From assembly GCA_039707655.1 (NCBI GenBank), contig CM077667.1:62277628-62341627 (forward strand): a DNA stretch of 64,000 nucleotides, read 5' to 3'. Below, piece after piece: positions 46,806-57,837 of the stretch (its first letter is position 1; each line of letters opens with the position of its first letter). The DNA is from Elymus sibiricus. Taxonomy: Eukaryota > Streptophyta > Magnoliopsida > Poales > Poaceae. The notes beneath the pieces are model-generated. The model saw only the letters and a program-made list of their open reading frames with translations. It searched no databases and was not told the DNA's origin. The translations under genes and the position numbers were made by a program.

Positions 46806-48337
46806 TGATAATCCCCAAGTGCAAGGAATCATCGTAGCAATTTCCAAAGGTGGAAGTGATAAGTATGGCGTGTCGAACCCACAAGGAGCTAAAGGTAAGA
46901 TCAATATTCTCTCAAGTCCTATCTGCCACCGATACGACTCTACGTACGCCGAACGTTTGCTTCCAACTAGAAACGGGAAATAAAACTACGTTCTGGGTAT
47001 GAAGAGAATAGCTTTGCACGATATCGGAGAGCTAAAATATAAAAATAGGTGCTGTTATCATAAAGTTAGAATATATTACAATGTATTACAAAAAGCGAGG
47101 GTGGAATAATGATGGGTCGGTGTGCGGAATTATCCTAGGCAATTGTTAACAGTATCGGTAATCATTATTGCAATTTATATGAGGGAGAGGCATAAGCTAA
47201 CATACTTTCTCTACTTGGATCATATGCACTTATGATTGGAACTCTAGCAAGCATCTGCAACTACTAAAGATCATTAAGGTAAAACCCAACCATAGCATTA
47301 AAGCATCAAGTCCCCTTTATCCCATACGCAACAACCCACCTACTCGGGTTTATGCTTCTGTTACTCAAGCAACCCACTATAAGCGAATCATGAACGTATT
47401 GCAACACCCTACAGCGGGAATCCTTCACGTGTGCGCGGCATGGAAGGCACCATAGGACAGCACCAAAATAAACATACAACTCAAACCAATCTATATCATC
47501 AATCAACCCAAAGGACAAAAGAAATCTACTCAAAACATCATAGGATGGCAACACATCATTGGATCATAATATGTGGCATAAAGCACCATATTCAAGTAGG
47601 GGATTACAGCGGGGTGCAGGAGAGTGGACCGCTAAAAGGAGATGAGGATGGTGATGAAGAGGGTGATGTTGATGAAGACGATCACCGCGGCGATGGTTCC
47701 CCCGATGGCACTCCGGCGCCACCGAGAGAGAGGGGAGAGGGTCTCCCCCTTGTGCTTCCTCCTCCATGGCCTCCCCCTAGTTGGGGGAAGGTTCTCCCTC
47801 TGGTCCTTGGCCTCCATGGCGATGATGGCCCCTCCATCTTCCTCCTCCATGGTCTCCGGTGAAGGTGACCCCCTGCGGCAGGGTGCCGAAGAGGGCCAAG
47901 ATTGATCTTTCGTGGCTCTGGAGACTTGTGGTGGCGGAACTTCCGATCTAGGTTTGTTTCTGGGGGTTTTGGTATTTATAGGAATTTTTGGCGTTGGTCT
48001 CACGTCAAGGGGGTTCTCGAGGAGTCCACAAGCCACGAGCGCCCTCCCGGGGGGGGGGGGGGGGTAGGGCGCGCCCTAGTGGCTTGTGGCGGCCTCGTGG
48101 CTCTTCTGGCCCAACTCCAATGCTTCGGGGGTCTCTTTTGGTCCACAAAAAATCACCGTAAATTTTCAGCCCATTCCGAGAACTTTTATTTCTGCACAAA
48201 AAACGACACCATGGTAGTTCTGCTGAAAACAGCGTCAGTCCGGGTTAGTTCTAATAAAATCATACCAAAATCATATAGAATTCTTGTAAACATGGCATGA
48301 ATACTTCATAAATTATAGATACGTTGGAGACGTATCA
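46806..48337 (-). repeat. E4 5' LTR
   Basis: GC palindrome at about 48025-48091, here with an intact gggcgcgccc (48067-48076) and an expanded G-run (about 48049-48064). Confidence 0.9.
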
Positions 48338-48515
48338 GGTGCGCTCAGCGCGCCCCCACTGGAAAATCAAATACAAGTTTTTTGATCCAGACCTAATAGA
48401 CGGATCAAACATTAAATTCATTCAGACTCTAAGACTCTCGCCGACTGCTTTAGTCGACCGCAATCTCGGGGACTACACCCAGTGCGTGCGCTCAGCGCGC
48501 CCCCACTGGAACTCA
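48338..48515. repeat. E1 intronic repeat, about 145 bp, two copies, one split by E4
   Basis: gcgctcagcgcgcccccactgg occurs at 48342 and again about 145 bp later (48487), each preceded by a gactctaagactc...ctcggggactacacc phrase (40898-40953 and 48424-48478). E4 inserted inside the first copy. It lies in an intron of the E1 antisense gene. Confidence 0.75.
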
Positions 48516-48652
48516 AACACACCCAGCCGGTGTGCTCGGATGCAAATCCTCACAAGACAGAAATAAAAATTCCGACTAAGAAAGGTACTTACAAGAGTAC
48601 TTACTCGGACATTCTTCTTCAACGCCTTGCTCACGTCATACGCCGTCTTCAG

Positions 48653-50541
48653 TCATTCACTCATCACCTCTAGCTGGATTAACGCCTCTTTGCTCGCTCC
48701 CACTTGGTCCTCCGGGACATAGTGTAGCGCAAAGATGTTGGTTGCAGGAGGAGTCAACGAGGGGGATGATGCGCCAGTTCCGAGTGCTGCCCCGGCTCCC
48801 GAGCTAGCCTCTCGCGCTGGCACCAAAGTATCGGCAAGCGATGACTCCTGCATCACTACGTCCGTGTTGGCCGAAGGGTTCGGTAGGTCAACCTTGTCAT
48901 CCGCATCAATGTCGATCACTTCACGTGGAGCTGCAAGTGTTCAAGGCACTCGAAGATGAGTAAAAAGTAAACACTCGGAAATGTCCAGAGTTACCGAGTG
49001 AGTCCGGAGCTTACCTTTTGAAGATGCAACATCAGCGTCGGCCCGCTCTTTCTCCATATTTTGGGGATCAGGTGAAGCAGTTGAAGTATCAGCAATGTAA
49101 AGGAAATACTCGGATCATTTCATCACTCGGACAAATATAGACAACAATTGTTAGAATGGAAACGCTTACGCTGAGGCCACGAGAATGGTCATCTTAATCT
49201 TCGGGATGAAGACCGCCTTCTGAGGCTTGGCTGTAGTGACCTTGGGCTGCTTCGCCGTCTTCTCAGGTGAAGAGACAAGCTCTCCACGCCCGCACTTCGA
49301 GCTGCGGGTTGGAAGAGCGGACCCAGTCGGTTTGATGGTTTTCGGTCCCTTGGGACCGCCACCACGGACTCCCGAGTCGTGGCGCGCTTTGGAACGGGCT
49401 TCAGGCACTCAATCATCCGAGCGTGATGACTCCACCTCGTCGCCGTCCTCCGAGCCTTCCTCTTCATCTTCTTCGTCGTCCTCGTCGTCATCGGCTTTTC
49501 GTACTCTCCTGCTTCGGCCGAATAATCTGGATGGTCGGTATCGCTCGCAACATTGACCGGGCCCCTGTCCACGATTAGCACCTGGCTGCTCATCTGTGTA
49601 AAGGCCTGCCGAATGAAGAGCAAGATCAGTCAGATCAATTACAACAAATACGCAAGTATCACTCGGATGATATACCTTCGGAATTTACCTCATTCGGTGG
49701 ATTCTCTGATGAGAGTGGAGCCACCTGCCTGCTCCCCCTGGGGTTATCGCGCGCTGGGGTGATCGCCTTGATCTTGGCCTCCACCTCATCTTCCTTGACC
49801 TCCTCCGGGTGAGTTCGACTGGGGTCACTCGGTCCAGCATACTCCCACATGGGGTGGGCCCTGGCTTGCAGCGGTTGGATCCTCCTCTGGAGGAAAACCT
49901 CCAGCAAGTCGAGGCCGTTGACGCCTTTCTGCACCAGAGCTACAAGCGCTATCACTAAGATGTCCACCTCTGTCTTCTCCTCTTTGGTCACAGTCAACCT
50001 GGGAACAGGCCGAATGCGCTCGGAGGTATACGGTGGGAGTCCCGACTGGAATATCGTGGCAGTAAAACCAGTTCTCCAGCCACCCCTTTACCGAATCGGG
50101 AAACGTCATCTGCGGGAAAGAGACTTTGCCTCGTAGTTGGATTCCTAGGCCCCCACACAGCTGAGCCACATTCGTCTTGTCTTTCGACCGAGTGGGCTTT
50201 TTTACGGTCATCACTCGGCAAGTGAAGAGGTGTTTAAACAAGCCCCAGTGAGGATGACAACCCAAGAAGTTTTCACAGAGAGAGATGAAAGCGGCTAAGT
50301 AAACGACATCATTCGGAGGGATATGATGGAGTTGAGCGCCAAAGAAACCCAGGAATCTTTGGAAGAAAGGATGGGGCGGTAGAGAGAAACCTCGCTCGAG
50401 GTGAGCCACCAAGAGCACGCGCTCGTCTCCCTTCGGCGAAGGCTCGTCCTCGCCCGCTCCCGGCAGCCGCCAGCTTCCCTCGGGCACGAACCCTTGGCCC
50501 TCCAGCTCGAGCATTCGGGCCTTGGTCACCCGTGATGGCAA
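48653..50541 (-). pseudogene. E1 antisense gene, 5' exons ('transposase, gypsy type' domain)
   Basis: Minus strand, start ATG at 50539-50541. The first ~165 residues resemble the 'Transposase (putative), gypsy type' domain (HLERGFSLPPHPFFQRFLG, then ENWFYCHDIP), as in the E2 antisense gene. A frameshift near 50025 moves the frame into the segment ending about 49659. Further exon-like segments are 49623-49189 (acidic then basic) and 48919-48653 (Ser/Ala-rich, ending ALIQLEVMSE). The gene continues at 40848-39760. Not intact; function unknown. Confidence 0.65.
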
Positions 50542-50769
50542 CCACTCGCCCTACGTCCATCCAGCCAGCGCCTCGCGCTGTAGGAGGAGGTGCGCGGGCT
50601 CCTCTTCGCCCGCTCGGCCTTCGCGGTTGCAGACGCCGCGCGCATCTTCGCCGGCGAGCTCGGAACGGCCTTCGACTAAGGAAAGGTGGAAGGAGCATGG
50701 GTGGGCGTCGGAGAAGACGAGGGAGAAGGGGAAAATGAGATCTGTTCTCACCCCCAACAGTGCTTCCGG

Positions 50770-50778
50770 TTTTTATAT
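50770..50778 (-). promoter_or_regulatory. Candidate TATA box of the E1 antisense gene
   Basis: Minus strand atataaaaa about 230 bp upstream of the ATG at 50541, followed by a C/T-rich leader. It lies within E1, before the polypurine tract, so the gene would have its own promoter and not use the LTR. Unproven. Confidence 0.4.
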
Positions 50779-50779
50779 C

Positions 50780-51242
50780 GAAAACCCGGCGAGATCTCTG
50801 GCCGTCAATCCGCAGACGGAGCGAGATCCGCGGATCTACTATTCAGGGCTTCGAGGACACGTGGCGAAAATCCCGGCGCAATTATCGAGGCGTCATGCCC
50901 ACTACCCCAAATTATCGGGACGCGACCGTTCCGCCGCGTGCCGACGCGCAGTTTTGACAATTTCGAACGCGCGGAAAATTCTCCGTGCTACGAATGAAGC
51001 AAGCTCCGCACTGCGAAGGCTTTGACGTCTCCCTCCTACGAACCGACTGAATGGCTCACACCAGCTAAACACTCGGATTAAGTGGCAAGACAGTTTGGTC
51101 AAAAGACATCAATCCTGAATCCATCATGGTTTGAAGCCGAGTGAGGAACGGCAAGACCATTTCTCGGACTCTTCTGAGAGACCATCGGCGCTTCCGAGTG
51201 TCAGTCTCTCGACCAATAAAACCTCATGGATTCGGGGGCTAC
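50780..51242. other. E1 region before the 3' LTR
   Basis: Non-coding upstream part of the antisense gene ending in the E1 polypurine tract (ttcgggggctac, 51231-51242). Confidence 0.5.
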
Positions 51243-51800
51243 TGATGAGGATGCCTACCCTGGGTAGGGTCATAGGCCTGACATCTGAGGCCCACCAATG
51301 GTCCTTCAATGTCATTAAAGCCCCTGGGCAGAGACTCATTCGGATGAATATAGCCGTTCACTCGGATGATTCATGTCACTCGGACTACACGGCGCCATTC
51401 GGACAGACAGAAACTCATGCGACCCGGAAGACAAAGCATCAGTGGAATTCGAGTAGTCATTATTTATGAGTTAATTCACCGTTACCAGTAATGTCAGGTT
51501 AATCAGCCGTTCCTGTAACGCAGTATTCATTGGCATTTATTGCCCTAATCATGGCGCTCGGCCGGTGGTGGCGCACTCTATATAAGCCACCCCCGGGCGC
51601 CATAGCAAGGGTTCCGACCCCCTGTAATCCTCTACCACCATAAGCAAACACAACAGCCCCTGGGCACCGAGATGTAGGGCTGTTATCACTTCCGAGTGAG
51701 GCCTGAACTCGTACATACCGAGTGCATACTTGCGCCGTAATTAGACTTCGCCCCTCCTTTCGTACCCCCTAGTACTATTGTCAGGTTCATTCCCACGACA
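51243..51800 (+). repeat. E1 3' LTR
   Basis: Same length as the 5' LTR (558 bp). TATA box tctatataag at 51577-51586. The TSD gctag follows at 51801-51805. Confidence 0.92.
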
Positions 51801-51820
51801 GCTAGCATCGTTGAAATCTA

Positions 51821-51978
51821 CTCCCTCCGTTTTTAAATATTTGTCTTTGTAGAGATTTTATTACGGACTACATATAGATGTAGATAGACATAATTTAGAG
51901 TATAGATTCATCTATTTTACTCTGTATGTAGTCCGTAATTGAATCTTTAAGAAGATAAATATTTAGGAACAGAGGAAG
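51821..51978. mobile_element. Stowaway MITE
   Basis: 158 bp flanked by TA (51819-51820, 51979-51980). Ends ctccctccgt and (reverse complement) cttcctctgt. Almost the whole element folds as one hairpin (tattacggactacat pairs with atgtagtccgtaat). E1 inserted 15 bp to its left. Confidence 0.9.
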
Positions 51979-52571
51979 TATCTAGGAGACCACTGTTGAA
52001 GCTCGCAGCGATAGTTTCTACGGGCTCGCCTAATGCGAGAAATAGCATTCGCAGGCGCTCACGAGTGACCGAGAGCCCTGTGTTGCATTTATCGATTTTT
52101 GCAGGGGAGCCGGATCTATCTGACCCAAAAGGCCCAACTCGCTTAGGCCAACTCCATCGCACAACCCCATCCCTTCCGGCCCTGTCCGTTTGGAGCAAAA
52201 CGGACAAACCCCACGGCCCAGCGCGCGGGAGTCTGGACCCATCTTGTTCGTTTTGTGTCCGGCCCGACCCATTTCCAGCGCAAACATGCGCCCGGTTTGG
52301 GTCCAGGCAGACAACGAAAGGACGCGTCTCTCGTCCGCATCGAGGCCGCGTGGCAGACGGCCACCTACCTCCCACCGCCCAAATTAACTGCGCACGCATG
52401 GTTGGCCCCATCTGTCATCCGCCCAGGCGAGTGGTCGCCGTCCTTCTTAAATGGGAAGCCGTGGACCGGTCAGTCCACGCTCCCACTCCAGTCCTGCTGC
52501 CTCCTCGAAACCCGACACCCAAACCCTAGTTCTCCCCTCCCCTTCCTCGAGCTCGCCGGCCGCCGGCAGCA

Positions 52572-53597
52572 ATGGTGTGGTGGAGCACCGTCCGCAAGGG
52601 GGCGCACGACCACGAGGCTGGTTCGTCCTCCCGCCGTCGTCGCGCCGCCAGCTCAGAGCCCACACCACCCCCACGGAGGGCCCCCGCACCGCCCGCATTT
52701 GCCATCGCCACTCCGGCCGCCCCGGCGCGCGCCCGGCAGTACGTCCACACGGATGTTTGCCGGCGTTATTTGGAAACAGGGACGCCGCTCCCCTGGACCG
52801 ACGTTCACCTGCCCAATAACTGGCATCTGTCCGCGGATCGGGTGCCGATCCCGCTGATCTCGTTGAGCATCCGTGCCCGCCGCGAGGAGATCGACCGTCG
52901 CCGCCTGCCTGACGACCTGTACTACGACCCCAAGTACGCCGTCGATTCCGCAGTGTGGGACACTTGGTTTCGGGACAAGCACGATGTGCTGCGCGCGTCA
53001 TACTTTGCTAGTCGCCCAGCTAGCCCGCGACGGGCACGTCCAGAGCGCCAAGCGCGTGCTCCGAGCCCTCCCCAGGTGCGTGGGCGCACGCGGGTGCGCG
53101 GCATCACGCCGACGCCGTCGCCTTCGCCCTCTCCGTCGCCACCACAACCTCCTCCCATGACAAAGGAGGGGAAGGACCGGCTCATTCAACGTGTCTTGGA
53201 AGACTCCATGAACACGCACGATAAGCGCCAATGGGTGGGTCTGGACACCATGCTGGCCCTCTCTGCGGCTGGCGACGTGGCCGTACCGGAGCTGGAAATG
53301 ATGGACGTCAAGGAGGAGGTGAAGGAGGAGGTGCTGGAGGAGCAGCCCGTCGCCGTGTTCCACCCGCGCCTGGTGGGCCAGCGGTGGAGCTGGTCGTGCA
53401 CGGCCACGGACATGGCCGACGCCGTGGGTGCCGGGTCTTGCTGCCCCACGCCGCCGCAGTCACCGGAGCGCGAGCCGTCGCCATGGGGGGAGGTGGTGCA
53501 GGCGCCTCCCACCTTCCAGGGACCACCGTCCCACCTCTGGACGCCGCCGCCCTACATCGACCTCATTGGGGACAAGGACGACAACGGCAGCGCGTGA
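52572..53597 (+). CDS. Protein of unknown function carried by a DNA transposon
   Basis: A 341-codon intact frame. The N-terminal 60 residues are Arg/Ala/Pro-rich. Residues about 60-145 form the best-structured part (VHTDVCRRYLETG..., RARREEIDRRRLP, DSAVWDTWFRDKHDVLR), with Trp and charged residues. Then come a Pro/Ser repeat (about 180-195), an acidic VKEEVKEEV stretch (about 253-263) and a Pro-rich tail. I recall similar Triticeae-specific proteins in repeat DNA but can name no function. The complete frame, flanking TIRs and strong GC content (unlike the neighbours) suggest transposon cargo and not a host gene. Confidence 0.5.
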   Translation: MVWWSTVRKGAHDHEAGSSSRRRRAASSEPTPPPRRAPAPPAFAIATPAAPARARQYVHTDVCRRYLETGTPLPWTDVHLPNNWHLSADRVPIPLISLSIRARREEIDRRRLPDDLYYDPKYAVDSAVWDTWFRDKHDVLRASYFASRPASPRRARPERQARAPSPPQVRGRTRVRGITPTPSPSPSPSPPQPPPMTKEGKDRLIQRVLEDSMNTHDKRQWVGLDTMLALSAAGDVAVPELEMMDVKEEVKEEVLEEQPVAVFHPRLVGQRWSWSCTATDMADAVGAGSCCPTPPQSPEREPSPWGEVVQAPPTFQGPPSHLWTPPPYIDLIGDKDDNGSA

Positions 53598-53872
53598 GAC
53601 GGCGACGGGCACGACAGCAACGCGGGGGCGACGCTTGTCTTTTTTTAGTTTTTATGTTAATTATGTTCTAAGCACTGTGGAGACCGTGAAGACTATAATG
53701 TTTAATTATGTTTTAATCATTATGTTTGCGTATTATTTGAATTTTTTTGGCATTTATTTGAGTTTTGCGATTTTTTTTATATCATGTCCACCCGGACATG
53801 ATTTGGGGTGCAGCCGCACGTTGGGTGTACCGAAACGACAACGACCCGATCTAGATATGGGCTACCCCATTA

Positions 53873-54334
53873 GGCTGGTGATAACGCGGGCGGTAGCGGG
53901 GGCGCTACCGCCCGCGCTGGGGCGAGAGGCGGGCGGGAGCGGGGCGAGAGGGCGCGGCCGGGCGACGGATCCGTCGCCGGGCGAGAGCGGGCGCTATCGC
54001 CCCGCTCTCGCCCGCGTTGGCGGTGGGAGGCGGGCGTTAGTGGGGCGGGAGGCGGGGCGGCGCGCTGGCACGGCGGGCGATAGAGCGGGCGGTAGTGGCG
54101 GCGGCAACGGCTAGCTGACGTGGCGCGCTGTGATTCGTCCAAAGATTATTTGTAGTCTAAAGAAATGCGAGTGAAATAACTAAATCTGAGGAGAGAGAAT
54201 CTGACGTGGCTATAGCCTGCCACTACAGCCCGTGCACTGGCACCGTGAGGTGAGAGTGTGGTGAGAGTGGGGTGAGAGTGGGGGTAAAAGCTGACGTGGC
54301 GGGGCGGTAGTGGGGCGGTGCATTATCACCAGCC
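53873..54334. mobile_element. Nested Tourist-like MITE, GC-rich
   Basis: 462 bp with ends GGCTGGTGATAA and TTATCACCAGCC (one spacer base differs) flanked by TTA (53870-53872, 54335-54337). The interior is a series of gggcggtag / ctaccgccc inverted phrases. It lies inside the TTA-flanked element, so it inserted later. The open frames over it come from GC-rich repeats. Confidence 0.75.
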
Positions 54335-54404
54335 TTATCACCCCAAACGGACAAAAGCAGACCGAAACGGACGCGTTTGGGGTCATGCGCTCGAGTTGGC
54401 CTTA

Positions 54405-54790
54405 TCCTGTCTCCAAGAGGGGAATACGTCCGTACCCGGCGTCTTCTAAAAAATAAGAAAAAAAAAACCCTCCGTACTCGGCGGCGGCCGGCTGCCGGCA
54501 AGCGAGTCCCCCGTCGTGCTTCCGCGCGGCCGTCAGCCACGCCTGCCGATGGCCGTCGCACTTGCGCAGCTACCGCGTGAATTCGCCGTCGGCTAGGCGA
54601 GCTCCTCGTCTCCCTAGCACCCTCCTCCCTCGCGTCTCGCCGGAACGCCCCCGATCCGCTGCTCTGGCGAGGGAGTCCGACGGAAGCTGTCCGCCATGGT
54701 AATCCCCTTGCTCTCCTTTTGTTCTCGGGACAGCAATTCTGAGTCTCTAGTATTAACTGCTTACAGGATCCTCTCTATTTCTTCTAGAAT
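54405..54790 (+). pseudogene. Possible relic of a gene's first exon
   Basis: A GC-rich, CpG-dense leader (54470-54695) ends at ccATG (54695-54697) followed at once by a GT donor (gtaatcccc). A ttacag acceptor near 54768 would join to a frame that stops after six codons. This looks like the 5' UTR/start-codon exon of a host gene whose body is missing. It could also be chance. Confidence 0.25.
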
Positions 54791-55157
54791 AAGCAGGCGA
54801 TCTGCTCATCACTGTATTAGGGGATAAGAAGTAGAACGAGCTTACACGCTCATCTTGTGATTCTGAGAAGGAAATGGCTACAGTTTATGGGGGGAAGGGG
54901 ATAAAATCACAGGAACGACAGGATAATATAATTCCTCTAGTTCACATCATTCAACTGTTGCAAAATCCACTCTAATATGTTTCTGATTAACAGCATCACA
55001 ATATGATAGGATACAGATACAGATACAGATACAGTAAAATCCCATATAGTTCAGTGTATAATCGAACATTGGGCATGCTACTGCAAGGCATTACAGTTTA
55101 CAATGCAGATGCAAGTTGAGTTCCCACAAATGCGAGTTAAGTTCCCTCAAACGCTGT
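54791..55157. other. Intergenic / 3' region of the minus-strand kinase
   Basis: AT-rich sequence with a short (agatac)n repeat at about 55013-55034. Likely holds the kinase gene's 3' UTR on the minus strand. Confidence 0.4.
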
Positions 55158-56566
55158 TCATGTGTTCGTCGTGTTTTGTGGCAAAGGACGATTTTCAGAA
55201 GACACATAGGGCGTAGGGGGAATCTGCAGATTCTGCAACCTCCCTGTTAACATGTTTACCACCTTTGTCATTGATGGCCGATTCTTCGGGTTCCACTGGA
55301 TACACCACAGTGCCACGATAGTCAGCTGCCTCATCTTTTCCTTGTCCTCTGCTGTCATTTCCAAAGAAAAGACCAATTCCTGCTCAGTGATCACTTTCTC
55401 GTAAATCCACTCTGGGAGGTATACCTCGTGCTGGCTCTCAACACTTGGGTCCGAATTCCTCCGTCCGCTCACCATTTCCAGTACCAGCATGCCAAAACTG
55501 TACACATCTGACTTGTATGACACCCCTCCAAAGTTCCGAGAGTACAGCTCCGGTGCGATGTATCCCATCGTGCCTCTTGCTGCAGTCAAGGTAATGATGC
55601 TTTGGTCCCTTGCACACAGCTTTGCAAGGCCAAAGTCTGAAATCTTAGGATTGAAGTTGTAGTCCAGCAAAATGTTGTGTGGCTTGATGTCAAAGTGGAG
55701 AATGCGCTGGTTGCAGCCTTGATGTAGGTACTCCATTCCTCGGGCAACACCTAAAGCAATATCTACCATTTTGGTGGGTGCTAGGAGTTGTCGAGAAATA
55801 TTAGAAACATGTGAGAATATGTATTTTTCCAGTGACTCGTTAGGCATGTATTCATAAATCAGAGCCCGTCTTGTTCCTTCAGAGCAAAAGCCCATAAGGC
55901 GGACGATATTTGCATGGTGGATTAGTCCAATGGTTGCTACTTCATTGATGAATTCCTCTCCCTCTCCTGTAGAGCTCTCTAGCATCTTGACTGCCACAGG
56001 CACTCCATTTTGTAGCTCGCCTTTGTATACACTTCCAAATCCACCCTGGCCTAGTTTATCCTTGAACCGTCTTGCTATCTTCTTAACTTCAGGGAAAGTG
56101 TACCTTGTGGCTTTTGATGTGCCATATGCCTTGAGAAACATTTCGACTTTCATATTCAACTCTTCATTGTACCTTGACTTCAAGGAGAGATAGATCGCGG
56201 TGGCCAGCATCAATGAAAGAACTACAAATGCAGCGACAGATGATGCTGCTAATTATAAAGAAAGGAAATTAGTGAGTTGCATTCAGATAAGAAGACATGC
56301 GTTCCTAACTCTTATCACAATGGGAAAACACAAAAGAGTTAAGATGGTAAGCAATAAGAATTTCATTTTGAATGGGAAAAAGAATTAAGAGTTGCAATAT
56401 TACCTGCAATTCGGATGACCTGTATACCTGCTTGTAGGAAGAAGATCATTAGTTTTGCGAGGATTTAATGTAGACAAAAACAGAATACTACTTCATTACT
56501 TCTACAAAGTATTTTTGGAACAATTAATTCTTGATTCTTACAGGAGTTCTCTGTGGACTTAGGAAG

Positions 56567-56623
<57 letters not shown>

Positions 56624-57837
56624 GTAGCTTCCTATTGGCTTCATGTATATTGGACCTCAGACAAAGGGTGTTATATTTGTTAATGCATTCTCTTGGTAAG
56701 TTATAGATCATCTTCAGTTGTAAAAGACTAAAGCAATCTGAAAAATGGCCAATTAAGGTTTATCTCATACTTTTCTGGTCTGAATTTACAAATTAGTCCA
56801 CCGTCATAAGTTTGCCCATATAATTTGGCACTTGAACCTCTTGACGAATGTTTTTTTTGGGGGATTTTCATTGATACAATTTTACTTTGCATTACATTTT
56901 TTTTGCTAAATAACTTAAGTATAGATGAAATCCTGTCGGAAGATTAAAAACAGTTAACATCAGAATATAAGAGTTCAACAAACTAGTGGACAGAGAAACA
57001 GAAAATCCAGAATGTTGCTCCAAAATAAAAGACACACTATATGAGACTTCAACTAGTGAAAGAAAGAATACCATGGTGCTGGCAAAATGCTTGACGCCTT
57101 TGTGAGCTGAATCCACAGTGTCGACCTTCATGTTCACACTGTTGGCACACATCGGTAATGTTATTGAGGTGCCAAGTGAATGTTGTTTCACCAAAGTTGA
57201 TGACTGCATTTCCTCTTTCGATGAAAGCGGACTCATCTGAGTTTTGGCCTCTTTTATCATAGGTAAAGGGTATCGAGATGCCTTTAGAAATGGCCATGCA
57301 GTCCCGTGGAAGATCAGACATGTATGCGGAAGCTGATGCCAAATACCAGAATTGCCTAGTGTTGTTACTGAGACAAGAGGCTGGGCCTACTATACTATAT
57401 TGATCTACTGGTGTGAAACCTCTTGAACAACGTACCAGAGTTGTAACTTGTGATGATTGAGGTTGTTTGTACACATCAGTTGCTAAGTCTGTTGAGATGA
57501 GCTTCTGAACTGGGCATGGCATCGATGTTTCCACAAGCGGGATGACGTTGATGACACGGTGCCTGTAATATATCTCAGTAACTTTGCAGGAGCCAAGAAC
57601 ATGGTGATCCAGGATTGTGTCATCCCCAGAGCACGATAACTGCATGCCTGGGGCACCACACAACGGTGGATCGGTTGAAAGCCGGAAGGGGAGCCGGATC
57701 TCAGGTTCATGTTTATTGCACCGATGAGATGGACAAGTTCTTAAGAAATCTTGGTCCACCGATGCTGCTTCGACATAGGATTCATAGGTGAGAAGACATA
57801 CCAGCAGCAGCGTGACACGAAATTCAGAGAAGTCCAT
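55158..57837 (-). CDS. LRK10-like receptor kinase, minus-strand gene
   Basis: Exons (minus) 57837-57072, 56427-56404 (a 24-base micro-exon) and 56248-55158, all with GT/AG sites and matching phase, give 626 residues. Signal peptide about 1-24; GUB_WAK_bind-type Cys-rich ectodomain about 30-140; WAK-associated C-terminal Cys motif about 230-255 (CQQCEHEGRHCGF); transmembrane helix about 258-284; kinase about 324-600. The Gly-rich loop GQGGFG is at 330-335, Lys351, Glu366, HFD at 448-450 and DFG at 468-470. HFD instead of HRD makes it a non-RD kinase, as in cereal LRK10-like proteins. It would sit in the plasma membrane, sensing wall- or pathogen-derived ligands. Intact frame. Ligand unknown. 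Confidence 0.88.
56571..56620. repeat. (AT)25 microsatellite in intron 1 of the minus-strand kinase
   Basis: An uninterrupted AT dinucleotide run, 50 bp, likely length-variable between accessions. Confidence 0.95.

Larger units (their letters stand above)
40962..48337 (-). mobile_element. E4: non-autonomous LTR retrotransposon inserted in E1
   Basis: LTRs 40962-42484 and 46806-48337 begin TGATACGTCTCC or TGATACGTATCC (minus strand) and end GATTATCA; the TSD is ggtgc (40957-40961, 48338-48342). The tRNA-Asp-type primer site is at 46776-46795 and the polypurine tract at 42485-42498, both minus strand. The 4.3-kb interior has no gag or pol, only large diverged repeats with hairpins. LTR divergence about 2.2% by hand. 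Its LTR and interior are related to E3. Confidence 0.93.
12167..51800 (+). mobile_element. E1: Gypsy LTR retrotransposon with two nested elements
   Basis: Two 558-bp LTRs (12167-12724, 51243-51800) both begin TGATGAGG and end CGACA, and are flanked by the 5-bp target duplication gctag (12162-12166, 51801-51805). Order inside: tRNA-Lys primer site, gag, protease, reverse transcriptase, RNase H, integrase, a 161-bp tandem array, an antisense gene, polypurine tract. With integrase after RNase H it is Gypsy type. E2 (19678-39534) and E4 (40962-48337) account for about 27 kb of its length. My hand count finds about 22 LTR differences (3.9%), about 1.5 My at the commonly used grass LTR rate of 1.3e-8. 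Confidence 0.95.
52146..54401 (+). mobile_element. TTA-flanked DNA element (PIF/Harbinger-like) carrying a gene
   Basis: Both ends begin GGCCAACTC, with imperfect inverted repeats extending about 60 bp (shared gtccgttt and cggacaaa segments). TTA is duplicated at 52143-52145 and 54402-54404, the 3-bp target preference of PIF/Harbinger. Inside are a 341-codon gene and a nested MITE; no DDE transposase. Class assignment is from the termini only. Confidence 0.65.

Noticed and set aside
53866..54580. GC-rich frames on both strands
   Set aside because: They overlay a MITE made of gggcggtag inverted phrases and contain only Arg/Gly/Pro low-complexity sequence.
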